This document shows positions 1 through 8,395 of a stretch of DNA of 50,734 nt, in pieces. The notes below the pieces were generated by a model, which ran no database searches, had not been told where the DNA came from, and saw nothing but the letters and a program-made list of their open reading frames with translations. Position 1 is the stretch's first letter. Each line of letters starts with the position of its first letter. Both the position numbers and the translations under genes were made by a program. Source of the stretch: Leucobacter sp. wl10 (lineage in GTDB: Bacteria; Actinomycetota; Actinomycetes; Actinomycetales; Microbacteriaceae); assembly GCF_003569785.1 (NCBI RefSeq), contig NZ_KZ984010.1:1-50734 (forward strand). Reading direction: 5' to 3'.

Positions 1-32
1 GAACCCTCACACACCGTTATTCAGACAGTCCC

Positions 33-54
33 ACGCATGTCGCGAGTTCTAGTA
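33..54 (+). repeat. Candidate left attachment site (attL) of the integrated element
   Basis: This 22-bp stretch matches 16362-16383 at 18 of 22 positions in direct orientation. The unbroken 9-bp core CATGTCGCG is at 36-44 here and at 16365-16373 there. The two copies bracket about 16.3 kb that includes a serine recombinase and a relaxase. Both copies read His-Val-Ala in the same frame as recombinase coding sequence. Calling it an attachment site is inference from position, orientation and the broken reading frame. Confidence 0.6.
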
Positions 55-347
55 CGCCTTCAATGGTGGAAGCAATGGAACGTTGCGGGAACAGACGACC
101 ACGGGTTGAGAGGCTGGTTTCCGCATGGAATCAAGGCACTTGCGGGGATGCCGAACTCGCCGGGGAGCCGGATGACCCGCTGATCGGCGCGTCGGCGGAA
201 CCAAAGAAACGACCTCGAACACGGCTCACGGACGAGGAAGTGGACGCTATGCGAACAGCGCGTGCGCAAGGGATCGGCGTGAACACATTGGCTCGGCGGT
301 TCGGAGTTCACCGGGGCACGGTGTGGGTGAAAACGCGTCCAGCGTGA
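45..347 (+). pseudogene. Displaced C-terminal tail of the serine recombinase (HTH segment)
   Basis: The frame is open from the window edge through the candidate att core and ends with TGA at 345-347. A start at ATG 63 would give 94 aa, but no convincing ribosome site precedes it. The last 40 residues (from RLTDEEVDAMRTARAQ) form a helix-turn-helix of the kind found at the C-terminus of resolvases and large serine recombinases, with ALARRFGVHR-like spacing. It has no catalytic domain. It is in the same frame as the recombinase at 14733-16457 when the two att cores are superimposed, so it most likely encodes that protein's normal last 100 residues, separated by integration. It could instead be the remnant of an older recombinase. 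Confidence 0.6.
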
Positions 348-504
348 GGCGCTGCGCTACGGCTCATCGAGCGCGCCGTATTCTCCGGACGCCGCAGTCG
401 GTCGCCTCAGTTTGCCTCTCGATGGGCATTGGTCGGAGGTGGTGCGATCGTGTGCGTACACGCGAGCGACACTGCCCATATTGCCCCCCAACATCGCGCG
501 TCGA
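348..504. other. Short non-coding stretch
   Basis: This 157-bp gap lies between the recombinase tail and the 3' end of the coiled-coil membrane protein gene, which converge on it. I see no convincing gene, terminator hairpin or repeat. Confidence 0.5.
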
Positions 505-1707
505 TCACGGGTTCGATGTCGTCGCGGCCGAGGGGCTCAGCGCCTTCGTCGCGTCCTTGACAAGATCCGGAAGATCGGCCGTGTTGATGTCGCCCGCGTG
601 CTTGGCCGCATCTCGGTGAGAGAACCGGGACAGGACGTTCTTAACAAGGACCGCGTCTCCGACCTGCACGCGCGCGCTGAGTCGGACCTCCTCATCCGAG
701 TTGGCATAGAACGGGGCCAACGCCTTCAGCGACAGTGCAACGTCCTCGGCAGTATCAGCCTCGCGGAAGTGCCTACCGGACTCGCGGAGGAGAAGGGCAC
801 CGAACGCGCCGATCACGACGGCCACCGAAGCCCGCATGATGCCGCCACCGACGGAGATATCGAAGTTTTCGGCGATCGCCTCGCTCACAATGAAGTACCC
901 GATGGCCCCCGCGAAGACGAACGCGGCCAAGGCGCCCACCCGAATCCATTGGGCGGCCCGGCGCTCGCGCTTTGCACGTCCGTACCAGTCAGCTGCACTC
1001 AAGTCCCCGGCAGCATGCTCCGCGAGAGCCTCACCGGCCTTTGTCACCGCCGCGAGAGTGGCGACGCTCTCCAGCGCCTGCGCATCATGCTGCGAGTCGG
1101 TAGCCTTTCGCTCCTCACGCCATTTCGACAACGCCTCGTCCCACGCTGCTCGCATTTCGGCTTCGGCCGACTCGCTCACCTGCCTGATTGCCTCTTGTTG
1201 AGCCTGAATCTCCGCACGAAGGCGCTCGACCTCAGTCGAGGCGGCATCGAGCTTCGTCTGCCGGTCCTGGAGCAACTTCTCTGTTTCCTTAACGCGTGAC
1301 TCGAGCTCGTCCAGGCGCTCAGTGCGCGCCTGGACCTCCTGATCGAGCAGCGTGATGTACGCGGCCTTCAAATCCTTCGGAGGAGGGAGTGGCAGCGCCC
1401 TCAACGCCTGCTCAAGCAGCTGGTATGGCTGGCCGCCGTGCCGTCGGTTGGCGACGAACTGCTTGAACTGCGCCGTATCGACGGGTAACTGGTTCAGAGC
1501 GTTACTGAGCTCGTCCAGCGCGCCGAGGTAGAGGGCCGGCTGGCGGGCCACCTTCGTCTTCAGCGCCTCATCGAGCCACTCGATAATGTCCGTCCGGGCT
1601 TGCTCCGAGGCCGCGTCATCGAACCGAGCGGCGTTCAGTGACTCCCGCTTAAGCCGCAGCGTCTCCCAGACGGCGTGCTTCGTATACCGCTCATAACCCG
1701 TCGCCAT
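505..1707 (-). CDS. Coiled-coil membrane protein, last gene of the type I R-M operon
   Basis: This 400-aa protein belongs to no family I recognise. Residues about 120-190 are a long Glu/Arg/Lys/Gln-rich coiled coil. Two hydrophobic segments follow, at about 255-278 (ALAAFVFAGAIGYFIV) and 291-308, joined by a short Gly-rich loop. About 90 residues come after them, ending in a low-complexity Ser/Ala/Thr tail. The layout suggests a membrane-anchored oligomer with its coil in the cytoplasm. The ATG start at 1707 lies 17 bp inside the upstream xre gene, so translation is probably coupled. Its place as the fifth gene of an hsdM-hsdS-hsdR-xre operon suggests an accessory role in defence or in control of the R-M system. 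That role is inferred from context only. Confidence 0.8.
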   Translation of the reverse strand: MATGYERYTKHAVWETLRLKRESLNAARFDDAASEQARTDIIEWLDEALKTKVARQPALYLGALDELSNALNQLPVDTAQFKQFVANRRHGGQPYQLLEQALRALPLPPPKDLKAAYITLLDQEVQARTERLDELESRVKETEKLLQDRQTKLDAASTEVERLRAEIQAQQEAIRQVSESAEAEMRAAWDEALSKWREERKATDSQHDAQALESVATLAAVTKAGEALAEHAAGDLSAADWYGRAKRERRAAQWIRVGALAAFVFAGAIGYFIVSEAIAENFDISVGGGIMRASVAVVIGAFGALLLRESGRHFREADTAEDVALSLKALAPFYANSDEEVRLSARVQVGDAVLVKNVLSRFSHRDAAKHAGDINTADLPDLVKDATKALSPSAATTSNP

Positions 1708-1951
1708 CGACCGACTCCTTCCTATCCGATGGTTGCGCGTAGGAGCGCTTCAGTTCGAGCTTTAGGCCGAGGGCCTGAGCGACCTTCGCGATGGTCCCAG
1801 TCGTCACGTCCTTGTTCGCCTCGACGCGCGCGATGGTCGGGCGCGACAACCCGGATTTCTCCCCGAGCTCGACCTGCGACCAGCCCTGCTTCTTCCGGGC
1901 CTCGCGGATGATGTCGCCGAAGCCGTGCTGTTCCGCCTCACCCATGCTCAT
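1691..1951 (-). CDS. XRE/Cro-type HTH regulator in the R-M operon
   Basis: This 86-aa protein is almost entirely one HTH_XRE domain. Residues about 11-67 contain the typical IREARKKQGWSQVELGEKSG and LSRPTIARVEANKDV helices. The start ATG overlaps the hsdR stop in an ATGA (1948-1951); a second Met two codons later is also possible. Controller proteins of this size often repress or time R-M gene expression. Its position inside the operon, after hsdR rather than in front of it, would make it autoregulated with the enzymes. It could alternatively be the antitoxin-like partner of the downstream membrane protein, since those two genes overlap. Confidence 0.88.
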   Translation of the reverse strand: MSMGEAEQHGFGDIIREARKKQGWSQVELGEKSGLSRPTIARVEANKDVTTGTIAKVAQALGLKLELKRSYAQPSDRKESVDGDGL

Positions 1952-4900
1952 TCCCCTTCCGGGTCAGGGCCTGCGTCTGCGTCGGGTCGGTGCTGAGCAT
2001 GGAGCGCATCCGCCGCGATGTCGGCGATCTGCCCGATGAACGCGGGATCAGTCATGTACGACTGGATCTCCTTCGACTCGTTCACCGTCTTGAGGACCGC
2101 GAGCCCGACGGCACCGCTGAAGCCCTCGGACGCCTTGAGCTGGGCGACGGTGTTGTTCTTCGCCATCGCCACGGCCTCCTCGTTGGCGTCGAGGAAACCC
2201 CAGAAGGTCGTGATGAAGCCCGAGACGCTCTCGGGGCTGACATCGACGCCCTTGGCCTTGAACATCTCGTTGACCTTGTCGATGGCCTCGTCGAGCGGGC
2301 CGCGCTTCGGCGCGGCGCTGCCGCCGTACTCGCCGTCGAAGATGGGGAGCCGGATACCGTCGCCGCTGCCTTCGCTAATCGAGTGGTCCTCCTCGATCGC
2401 CGACGGGACGAGCTTGACGCCGGAGAGCTGCACGCCCTCGAGGAAGCTGTCGTCGCGCTCATCGCCATCGGAGTGGAGGTTCCGGCCGAGCAGCGTCGCG
2501 AGGATTGCGCGACGGTGCAGCTCAGGGTCCTGGTAGTCGACGATCTGGCTGAGGAACTGCCAGGCGTTGCGGTAGCCGAGCACGTCGGCGCGGAAGGCCT
2601 CGAGCTCCTCCTTCCGCTTCTTGTCCTTCGATAGCACGGCCTGACGCCACTGGCCGTTCCAACGGTTCTTGATCGGAGACAGCGCCTTCGCGATCACCTC
2701 GCCACCGAGAACCGAGAGGAACGCATCGGCGACAGCGTCCATCTCCTCGTGCGTGTAGAGCCCGGACGTGTCGAGGCGCTCTCCCACCGTGATCAGCGCG
2801 TTCGGGTCGACGTCGCCGTCGACGTGCGCATCGGAGTAGTACAGCTTGAAGTCGGCCTGGACGCTCGCCGGGGTGTTGCGGAAGTCGACAACCATCGGCG
2901 CGGTCTTGCCCGGGTAGATGCGATTGAGCCGCGAGAGTGTCTGCACCGTGGCGACGCCGGAAAGCTTCTTGTCGACGTACATAGCCATCAGCCGGGGCTC
3001 GTCGAAGCCGGTCTGGAACTTGTTGGCGACGATGAGGACCCGGTAGACGCCCTCCTCGCGGAATGCCCTACCGACGTCGCTCACGCCGTTCACGGATACC
3101 TCGGTGACGCTCTCACCGTACTCGTCGGTGAGCGAGCCGGAGAACGCCGCGAGGGTGCGCAGGTCGTAGCCCTTCTCGGCGATGTAGGCGTCCATCTTCC
3201 GCGACCAGCTGAGGGCCTCCATCCGCGAGCTCGTCACGACCATGGCGCGGGCCTGCCCGCCGAGCAGCGGCTGCACGTTCCTCTGGAAGTGCTCGACGAC
3301 GACCCGCACTTTCTGCGCGATAGCGGTCGGGTGGAGCCTCGCGTAGCGGACGATGCTCGAGACCGCCTCGCCGGTGTTGACCTGGATCTCGCTCTCGGAC
3401 TCCTCGCCCTCCAGGGTGTTCTTCACCCGCAGGAACATGTCGTAGGTCGAGTAGTTTGTGAGGACGTCGAGGATGAAACCCTCCTCGATCGCCTGCGCCA
3501 TCGTGTACGTGTCGAAGGCCTCCCAGCGGTCTCCGACCTGGGTGCCGAACAGGCGCAGGGTCTTCCCCTTCGGCGTCGCGGTCAGGGCGACGAAGGTGAT
3601 ATTGGCCGATGCCGCGATGGCCGAGTCCTTGGCGGCGAGGAGGTCATCGGCGCTGATCTCCTCATCGGGATCGACCTCGACGTCCACGAGCAGCTCCTTG
3701 AGCTGCTTGGCCGCGGAGCCCGACTGCGACGAGTGGGCCTCGTCGGCGACGACGGCCCAGCGCCGGCCTCGCAGCTCCTCGGTGTCCTCGATGAGCTTCA
3801 TGACTTCGGGGAAGGTCTGCAGGGTGCAGGTGATGATGTGGTCGCCCTCGACGAGCGCCTTCTTCAGCTGCGGGGACTTCGCGCCAGACTTCTCGCCCAC
3901 GGCCACGACGAGGCCCTTGCTCGACTGCACCAGGTTCATGTCGTCGCGAATGTTCTCGTCCAGGACCGTGCGGTCGGTGACGACGATGACCGAGTCGAAC
4001 GTCGACTTCGAGTCGGCGCTCATGTGCCGGATCAGGCGGTGGCTGAGCCACGCGATCGTCTTGGTCTTGCCGGAGCCGGCGGAGTGCCAGACCAGGTAGC
4101 GCTTGCCGGGGCCGTTCACCTCGATGTCGGCGACGACGCGCTCGACCGCCCGCAGCTGGTGGAAGCGCGGAAAGACGAGTCGTCCGTCGTCCTTCTTCCC
4201 GGACTTGCCCGGTTCGAAGAGCGCGAAGTCCTTGAGGATGCGCATGAAGGTCGGGCGGGCGAGGATCTCGCGCCAGAGGTAGTTCGTCGACGAACCGGTC
4301 GCCGACGGCGGGTTGCCCTCGTGGCCGTCGTCGCCCTGGTTGAAGGGCAGGAAGACCGTGTCCCCGCCCTCCAGCTTGGTCGTCATGTAGACGAGGTCGT
4401 TGGAGACCGCGAAGTGGACCAGCGCGCGGCCGGGAGCGAGAAGCGGTCGACTCCTGCCGGGCTTGCGGTCCTCCTTGTACTGGCGGATCGCGTGGTTGAC
4501 CGTCTGCGTGTTGTCGGTCTTGAGCTCGAGGGTGACGATCGGCAAGCCGTTGGCGAGGAGCACGACGTCGATGCTCTCGTTCGTCTTCGCGTCGAAGCGC
4601 ACCTGGCGCAGGACACGCAGCCGGACCGAATCCGCCGCCTCCACAACCTCGGTCAGATTCGGATTGGCCGGAGGGAAGGCCATCATCGGTCCGAACTTCG
4701 CCGTGGGACGGCCGATCTGAGCGTAGGAGAAGCCCTTGCGCAGCACGCCGAGCAGGCCGCCGACCGGGTGCCCGGTCGTCGGGTCCATCCGCGTCGCCTT
4801 GGCAAGCTCCTTTGTGATGTGCTCGAGGAGCTTCCGCTCGGCCTCTGATTTTGACTCGCCGACCAGGTCGCCGGGGACTGCCTTCTCGTATTCGTCCGGG

Positions 4901-5061
4901 TACTGCGCGGCCAGCCAGTGCAGCGCGTCGGCAGGCACGATCGCGAGTCCGACCTCCCAGCCGGTTGGCTTCCCGTCGTCCTCGTACAGCCAACCGCGCT
5001 CGGCGAGTTCTGCGCAGAGGTTCTCCTCGAACTCGAGCTCCATCAGCTGCGCATGGCTCAT
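1948..5061 (-). CDS. hsdR: Type I restriction enzyme R subunit (HsdR)
   Basis: This 1037-aa protein is the motor and nuclease subunit of a type I restriction enzyme; it cuts unmodified DNA after ATP-driven translocation. The N-terminal nuclease domain shows a PD-(D/E)xK pattern with Asp about 165 and LELKT near 178-182. Walker A is HSAGSGKT at about 326-333 and the DEAH box lies at about 440-443, within a two-lobed SF2 helicase core. A helical C-terminal region for binding the methylase core follows. The length is normal for the family. The start ATG overlaps the hsdS stop (ATGA, 5058-5061), and the stop overlaps the xre start. I see no frameshift, so it is probably active. Confidence 0.96.
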   Translation of the reverse strand: MSHAQLMELEFEENLCAELAERGWLYEDDGKPTGWEVGLAIVPADALHWLAAQYPDEYEKAVPGDLVGESKSEAERKLLEHITKELAKATRMDPTTGHPVGGLLGVLRKGFSYAQIGRPTAKFGPMMAFPPANPNLTEVVEAADSVRLRVLRQVRFDAKTNESIDVVLLANGLPIVTLELKTDNTQTVNHAIRQYKEDRKPGRSRPLLAPGRALVHFAVSNDLVYMTTKLEGGDTVFLPFNQGDDGHEGNPPSATGSSTNYLWREILARPTFMRILKDFALFEPGKSGKKDDGRLVFPRFHQLRAVERVVADIEVNGPGKRYLVWHSAGSGKTKTIAWLSHRLIRHMSADSKSTFDSVIVVTDRTVLDENIRDDMNLVQSSKGLVVAVGEKSGAKSPQLKKALVEGDHIITCTLQTFPEVMKLIEDTEELRGRRWAVVADEAHSSQSGSAAKQLKELLVDVEVDPDEEISADDLLAAKDSAIAASANITFVALTATPKGKTLRLFGTQVGDRWEAFDTYTMAQAIEEGFILDVLTNYSTYDMFLRVKNTLEGEESESEIQVNTGEAVSSIVRYARLHPTAIAQKVRVVVEHFQRNVQPLLGGQARAMVVTSSRMEALSWSRKMDAYIAEKGYDLRTLAAFSGSLTDEYGESVTEVSVNGVSDVGRAFREEGVYRVLIVANKFQTGFDEPRLMAMYVDKKLSGVATVQTLSRLNRIYPGKTAPMVVDFRNTPASVQADFKLYYSDAHVDGDVDPNALITVGERLDTSGLYTHEEMDAVADAFLSVLGGEVIAKALSPIKNRWNGQWRQAVLSKDKKRKEELEAFRADVLGYRNAWQFLSQIVDYQDPELHRRAILATLLGRNLHSDGDERDDSFLEGVQLSGVKLVPSAIEEDHSISEGSGDGIRLPIFDGEYGGSAAPKRGPLDEAIDKVNEMFKAKGVDVSPESVSGFITTFWGFLDANEEAVAMAKNNTVAQLKASEGFSGAVGLAVLKTVNESKEIQSYMTDPAFIGQIADIAADALHAQHRPDADAGPDPEGE

Positions 5062-6275
5062 GCGACTTCCTTCCGTCCGGTCACGACATCGAGGAGGAAC
5101 GTAGATGAGCGCTCCACGAGCAGTTCGCGAAGGCTGGCGATCTTCGCCAGCATCCCGTCGATGCGACCGGTGACCTCATCCAGATCGTCCGCGATGCGCT
5201 TCTGCTCGTCCATGGGAGGCAGGGGCAACGGCATCATGTCGAGCGCGATCTTCGTGACGCGCTGGGCGTTCGGACGGACCCCTGTGCCGATCGCCCCGAA
5301 ATAGTCGACGTATCGGGGGCTGCGGAGCAGGTGGTGCACGTAGCGCGGGTGGAACCGCGGCGAGATCCAGAACGCCTTGTAGTCGGGGCTGATGTAGCCG
5401 GTGAGCGATGACACCCCGAGGCCCCCGTGGTTGAGCCACATCATGTTGGCGGCGAGCTGGTCAGGCCTCACGACCCGGTACTTCGCCACGTCCAGCGACG
5501 CCTGCTGTCCGTCCGTCCGCGTGTTCACCTCGACGCCTCGGTACTCCGAGATTGAGAGGAGCGGACCCGGCGGGTCGTCGCCGTTCCGCTCGGTACTCTC
5601 GGTGAAGTCGTAGCCGAACTTCGTGCGGTCCCAGTGCTCGGGCGTCCCGAACAGCGGGGACTGCGCGTCCTCGCCTCGACGGGAGTCGTCTTCGGAGAGG
5701 CCGAACAGCGCAGCAGTGTCGATCGCTCGCGCTCGCAGCGCGTCGGTCAGCTGATCGAGCTTCGCGACCATGGCATCGACCTCGTCGAGCAGGGCAGCGA
5801 GGCGACTCTGGACGTCCAGCGGCGGAAGAGGGACCCGGATCCGCGACATCCGAGTGAAGTTCGTCGACCACAGGTCGTCGACGATGCCGGTGCCCCAGCG
5901 GAAGAATTCGTCCTGAAACGCGATGCTGCGGAACAGGTGGTGGCCGTATTCCGGGAGCAGGAGGTCTGGCCTCGGAGTCATGACGGAGTAGACGACCGAG
6001 ACACTCCCGTCCTGCCGCGCCAGACCGGACGCTCCACGCCTGTCGGATCTAGAGTTGATGACGAGGTCGCCGGCCCGGACGAGCTTCCGATCGCCTTCGG
6101 TCTGGGACTTGGCGACGCCGGCAAGCTGGGGCGTCACGCCCAGCTTCCCGACCGACAGCGGCGGATAGTCGGTCTCACCGACCTTCTCGTTCCGCTCGAC
6201 GACGACGGACCCGACCGGAGCCATGACGAAGGCGGGACTCTCGAGCAGCGACTGGTGGACCGCCTGATCGGTCAC
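5058..6275 (-). CDS. hsdS: Type I R-M specificity subunit (HsdS)
   Basis: HsdS recognises the bipartite DNA target for both methylation and restriction. I start it at GTG 6275, which forms a GTGA overlap with the hsdM stop (6272-6275) and gives 405 aa; the open frame continues upstream to an ATG at 6428 inside hsdM. The protein has two target-recognition domains. Each is followed by a conserved helical spacer: about 148-185 (PLPPLDVQSRLAALLDE) and the C-terminal end (PLPPMDEQKRIADDLDE). This is the usual pseudo-symmetric plan. The two TRDs differ from each other, implying an asymmetric target that cannot be read from sequence alone. Confidence 0.93.
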   Translation of the reverse strand: MTDQAVHQSLLESPAFVMAPVGSVVVERNEKVGETDYPPLSVGKLGVTPQLAGVAKSQTEGDRKLVRAGDLVINSRSDRRGASGLARQDGSVSVVYSVMTPRPDLLLPEYGHHLFRSIAFQDEFFRWGTGIVDDLWSTNFTRMSRIRVPLPPLDVQSRLAALLDEVDAMVAKLDQLTDALRARAIDTAALFGLSEDDSRRGEDAQSPLFGTPEHWDRTKFGYDFTESTERNGDDPPGPLLSISEYRGVEVNTRTDGQQASLDVAKYRVVRPDQLAANMMWLNHGGLGVSSLTGYISPDYKAFWISPRFHPRYVHHLLRSPRYVDYFGAIGTGVRPNAQRVTKIALDMMPLPLPPMDEQKRIADDLDEVTGRIDGMLAKIASLRELLVERSSTFLLDVVTGRKEVA

Positions 6276-8218
6276 TGATCGCTCACCAGCTTGAACATGT
6301 CGGCGAGCTCGCCCATGAGTCCCTGAACCTCGGAGTCGATTTCCTCGAGCGGCCGCGGTGCCCGCGGCGTGTAGAAGATCCTCGTGAACGGGATCTCGTT
6401 GCCGTGCTTCGCCTTGCTCTCGTCCCACTGGGCGTCAAGAGAGAATGGCACGACCTCGCGCGCCATGTGCTCGGCCAGGTCCTCGCTGAGCGGCACGCGC
6501 TCCGTCATCTTCCACCCGCTCGAGGTGACCGCGGTGCCCTTCCGGTCGACTGCGGGCGGTGCTGAGTCGTCGGGCACCGCCAGCGCCTTCATCACGGCGT
6601 CTACCAGGCCGAGCGGAGCCTTTAGCCCAGCCGCCTTTGCCGCCTGCGGGAAGGCCTTGGCCAGCCCGTTCCAGCTCGTGCCGTCGAGCGATTTGAGCAC
6701 GGCCACGTGGCCTTCCGTGAAGTCCTTTCGCTCACGCAGGGTCTCTACGACCTCGTCGCTGAATCGCGCGGCCAGGCGGGCCTGCTTGTAGACGGGGATG
6801 TCCCGGAATCTGAAGTCGTCCGGCGTCATCACGCGGGAGATCTCCGGGTCCGCGTGGTCGAAGGCCTTGTACGCCTCGAGCACCGGATCCCGGTCCGTCG
6901 TGCTCATCTCCCGGCGCTTCTCGCCCATGGGCCTGCGCAACAGAGTCCACTGGTCCGATCCGTCGAGCAACTGGATCTTGCCCACGCGTTCCGGGTCCTT
7001 GTTCGTGTCGAGGATCCAGACATAGGTCGGGATGCCGGTCCCGTAGAACATGCTGGGTGGCAGGGCGATGATCGCGTCGATGAGGTCCTCGTCGAGGAGC
7101 CACTCGCGGATGGCCGTCGGCCCTTTGTCCCCGTTGAAGAGCGGAGCCGCATTCGAGACGACGGCTGCGCGACCGCCCTGGCCGTTCTTGCCGGCCGGGC
7201 TGAGCTTCGACGCGCAGTGGGCCAGAAACAGCATCTGCCCGTCGCTGATGCTCGGGAGGCCGTGGCTGAACCGTGAGCCGGGCGTCTTCGCTTGCTCCCG
7301 CACGGACTTCTCCTCGACCTCCCAGTCGATACCGAAGGGCGGGTTCGAGAGCACGTAGTCGAATGTCTGCCCCTCGTAGAGGTCCTCGACGAGCGTGTTG
7401 CCCTGCTTGATCGCGTCGGGGCGGCCGCCCTGGATGAGCAGGTCCGCCTTGCCCAGGGCGAACGCGGACGGCATGAGCTCCTGGCCGTAGAGCGTGACGT
7501 CGATCGTCTCGTTCATGCGCCGCAGCGCATCCTGCGCGATCAGCAGCATGCCGCCGGAGCCGGCCGTCGGGTCGTAGATCGAGCGCGCCGTGCTCTCCCC
7601 GGCGAGGGTGTCGTCGTCGTTCGCGATCAGGACGTCGACCATGAGCTTGATGGCGTCGCGCGGGGTGTAGAAGTTGCCCGCGGCCTTGCCCTTCTTATTG
7701 AAGGCCCGGTACATGACGTCCTCGAAGACGTCACCCATGCCGGTGTTGCTGAGGCTGGCGGGGCTAAGGTCGAGCGTGGAGAAGTGCTTGACGACGGCGT
7801 GCAGCCGGTTCGCGTCGGTGAGCACTTTCGTGCGCCGCTTGAAGTCGAACGAGACCCAGATGTCGGCGATGTTGTTCGAGAAGCCATCGATGTAGCTCTT
7901 GAGAGACTTGTCCACGTTGTCGTCGACGGAGGCGATGGTCGCGAGGTCGAGCGGCGAGACATTGTAGAAGCCCAGGCCGAACCGGTCCTTTACTGCGATG
8001 TCGATGAGATGCTGGGGCATGCCGGCGAAGGCGTCGACGTACTTGATGACTTCGTCCTTACTATCTGCGAGCATGCACTCCAGGCGGCGCAAGACGGTGA
8101 ACGGCAGGATGTAGTCGCCGTAGTCCTCCTCGTCGACGATGTTGCGCAGGTACTTGTCCGCCGTGTCCCAGACGATCTTCGCCGTGGTCTTCCTGGCTGC
8201 CTCTGCCGACTCGGCCAT
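6272..8218 (-). CDS. hsdM: Type I R-M DNA methyltransferase subunit (HsdM)
   Basis: This 648-aa N6-adenine methyltransferase modifies the host copies of the target sequence together with HsdS. It has the N-terminal helical HsdM domain. The AdoMet-binding motif DPTAGSGGM lies at about 216-224 and the catalytic NPPF motif at about 292-295. TPRDAIKLMVDVL precedes motif I, as in other HsdM proteins. It is the first gene of the five-gene minus-strand operon. The start MAESAEAAR matches the usual beginning of this subfamily. The 177 bp upstream hold possible operator repeats (8252-8284). Confidence 0.96.
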   Translation of the reverse strand: MAESAEAARKTTAKIVWDTADKYLRNIVDEEDYGDYILPFTVLRRLECMLADSKDEVIKYVDAFAGMPQHLIDIAVKDRFGLGFYNVSPLDLATIASVDDNVDKSLKSYIDGFSNNIADIWVSFDFKRRTKVLTDANRLHAVVKHFSTLDLSPASLSNTGMGDVFEDVMYRAFNKKGKAAGNFYTPRDAIKLMVDVLIANDDDTLAGESTARSIYDPTAGSGGMLLIAQDALRRMNETIDVTLYGQELMPSAFALGKADLLIQGGRPDAIKQGNTLVEDLYEGQTFDYVLSNPPFGIDWEVEEKSVREQAKTPGSRFSHGLPSISDGQMLFLAHCASKLSPAGKNGQGGRAAVVSNAAPLFNGDKGPTAIREWLLDEDLIDAIIALPPSMFYGTGIPTYVWILDTNKDPERVGKIQLLDGSDQWTLLRRPMGEKRREMSTTDRDPVLEAYKAFDHADPEISRVMTPDDFRFRDIPVYKQARLAARFSDEVVETLRERKDFTEGHVAVLKSLDGTSWNGLAKAFPQAAKAAGLKAPLGLVDAVMKALAVPDDSAPPAVDRKGTAVTSSGWKMTERVPLSEDLAEHMAREVVPFSLDAQWDESKAKHGNEIPFTRIFYTPRAPRPLEEIDSEVQGLMGELADMFKLVSDQ

Positions 8219-8251
8219 GCGTGCTCGCTCCTGCTCGTCGCGGTAGTCCCT

Positions 8252-8284
8252 TGTATCAAGTACTTTACAGGGATCGGTGTATCA
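8252..8284. promoter_or_regulatory. Possible operator repeats in front of hsdM
   Basis: The 7-mer TGTATCA occurs at 8252-8258 and again at 8278-8284, 26 bp apart in the same orientation. An AAGTACTT palindrome (8258-8265) lies between them. They sit about 35-65 bp before the hsdM start, where the operon's promoter should lie. They are candidate sites for the operon's own XRE protein, an inference from position and repetition only. Confidence 0.3.
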
Positions 8285-8395
8285 GGAACGTGACATTCGG
8301 CTCGTGTCCGAGACGAACCGGTTGCTCCCGCGAAGATCCCGCTCCGCGCGGTCGGGGCGGCGGAGGCGGTCCTCCACGGCATCCGGGCCCGGGGA

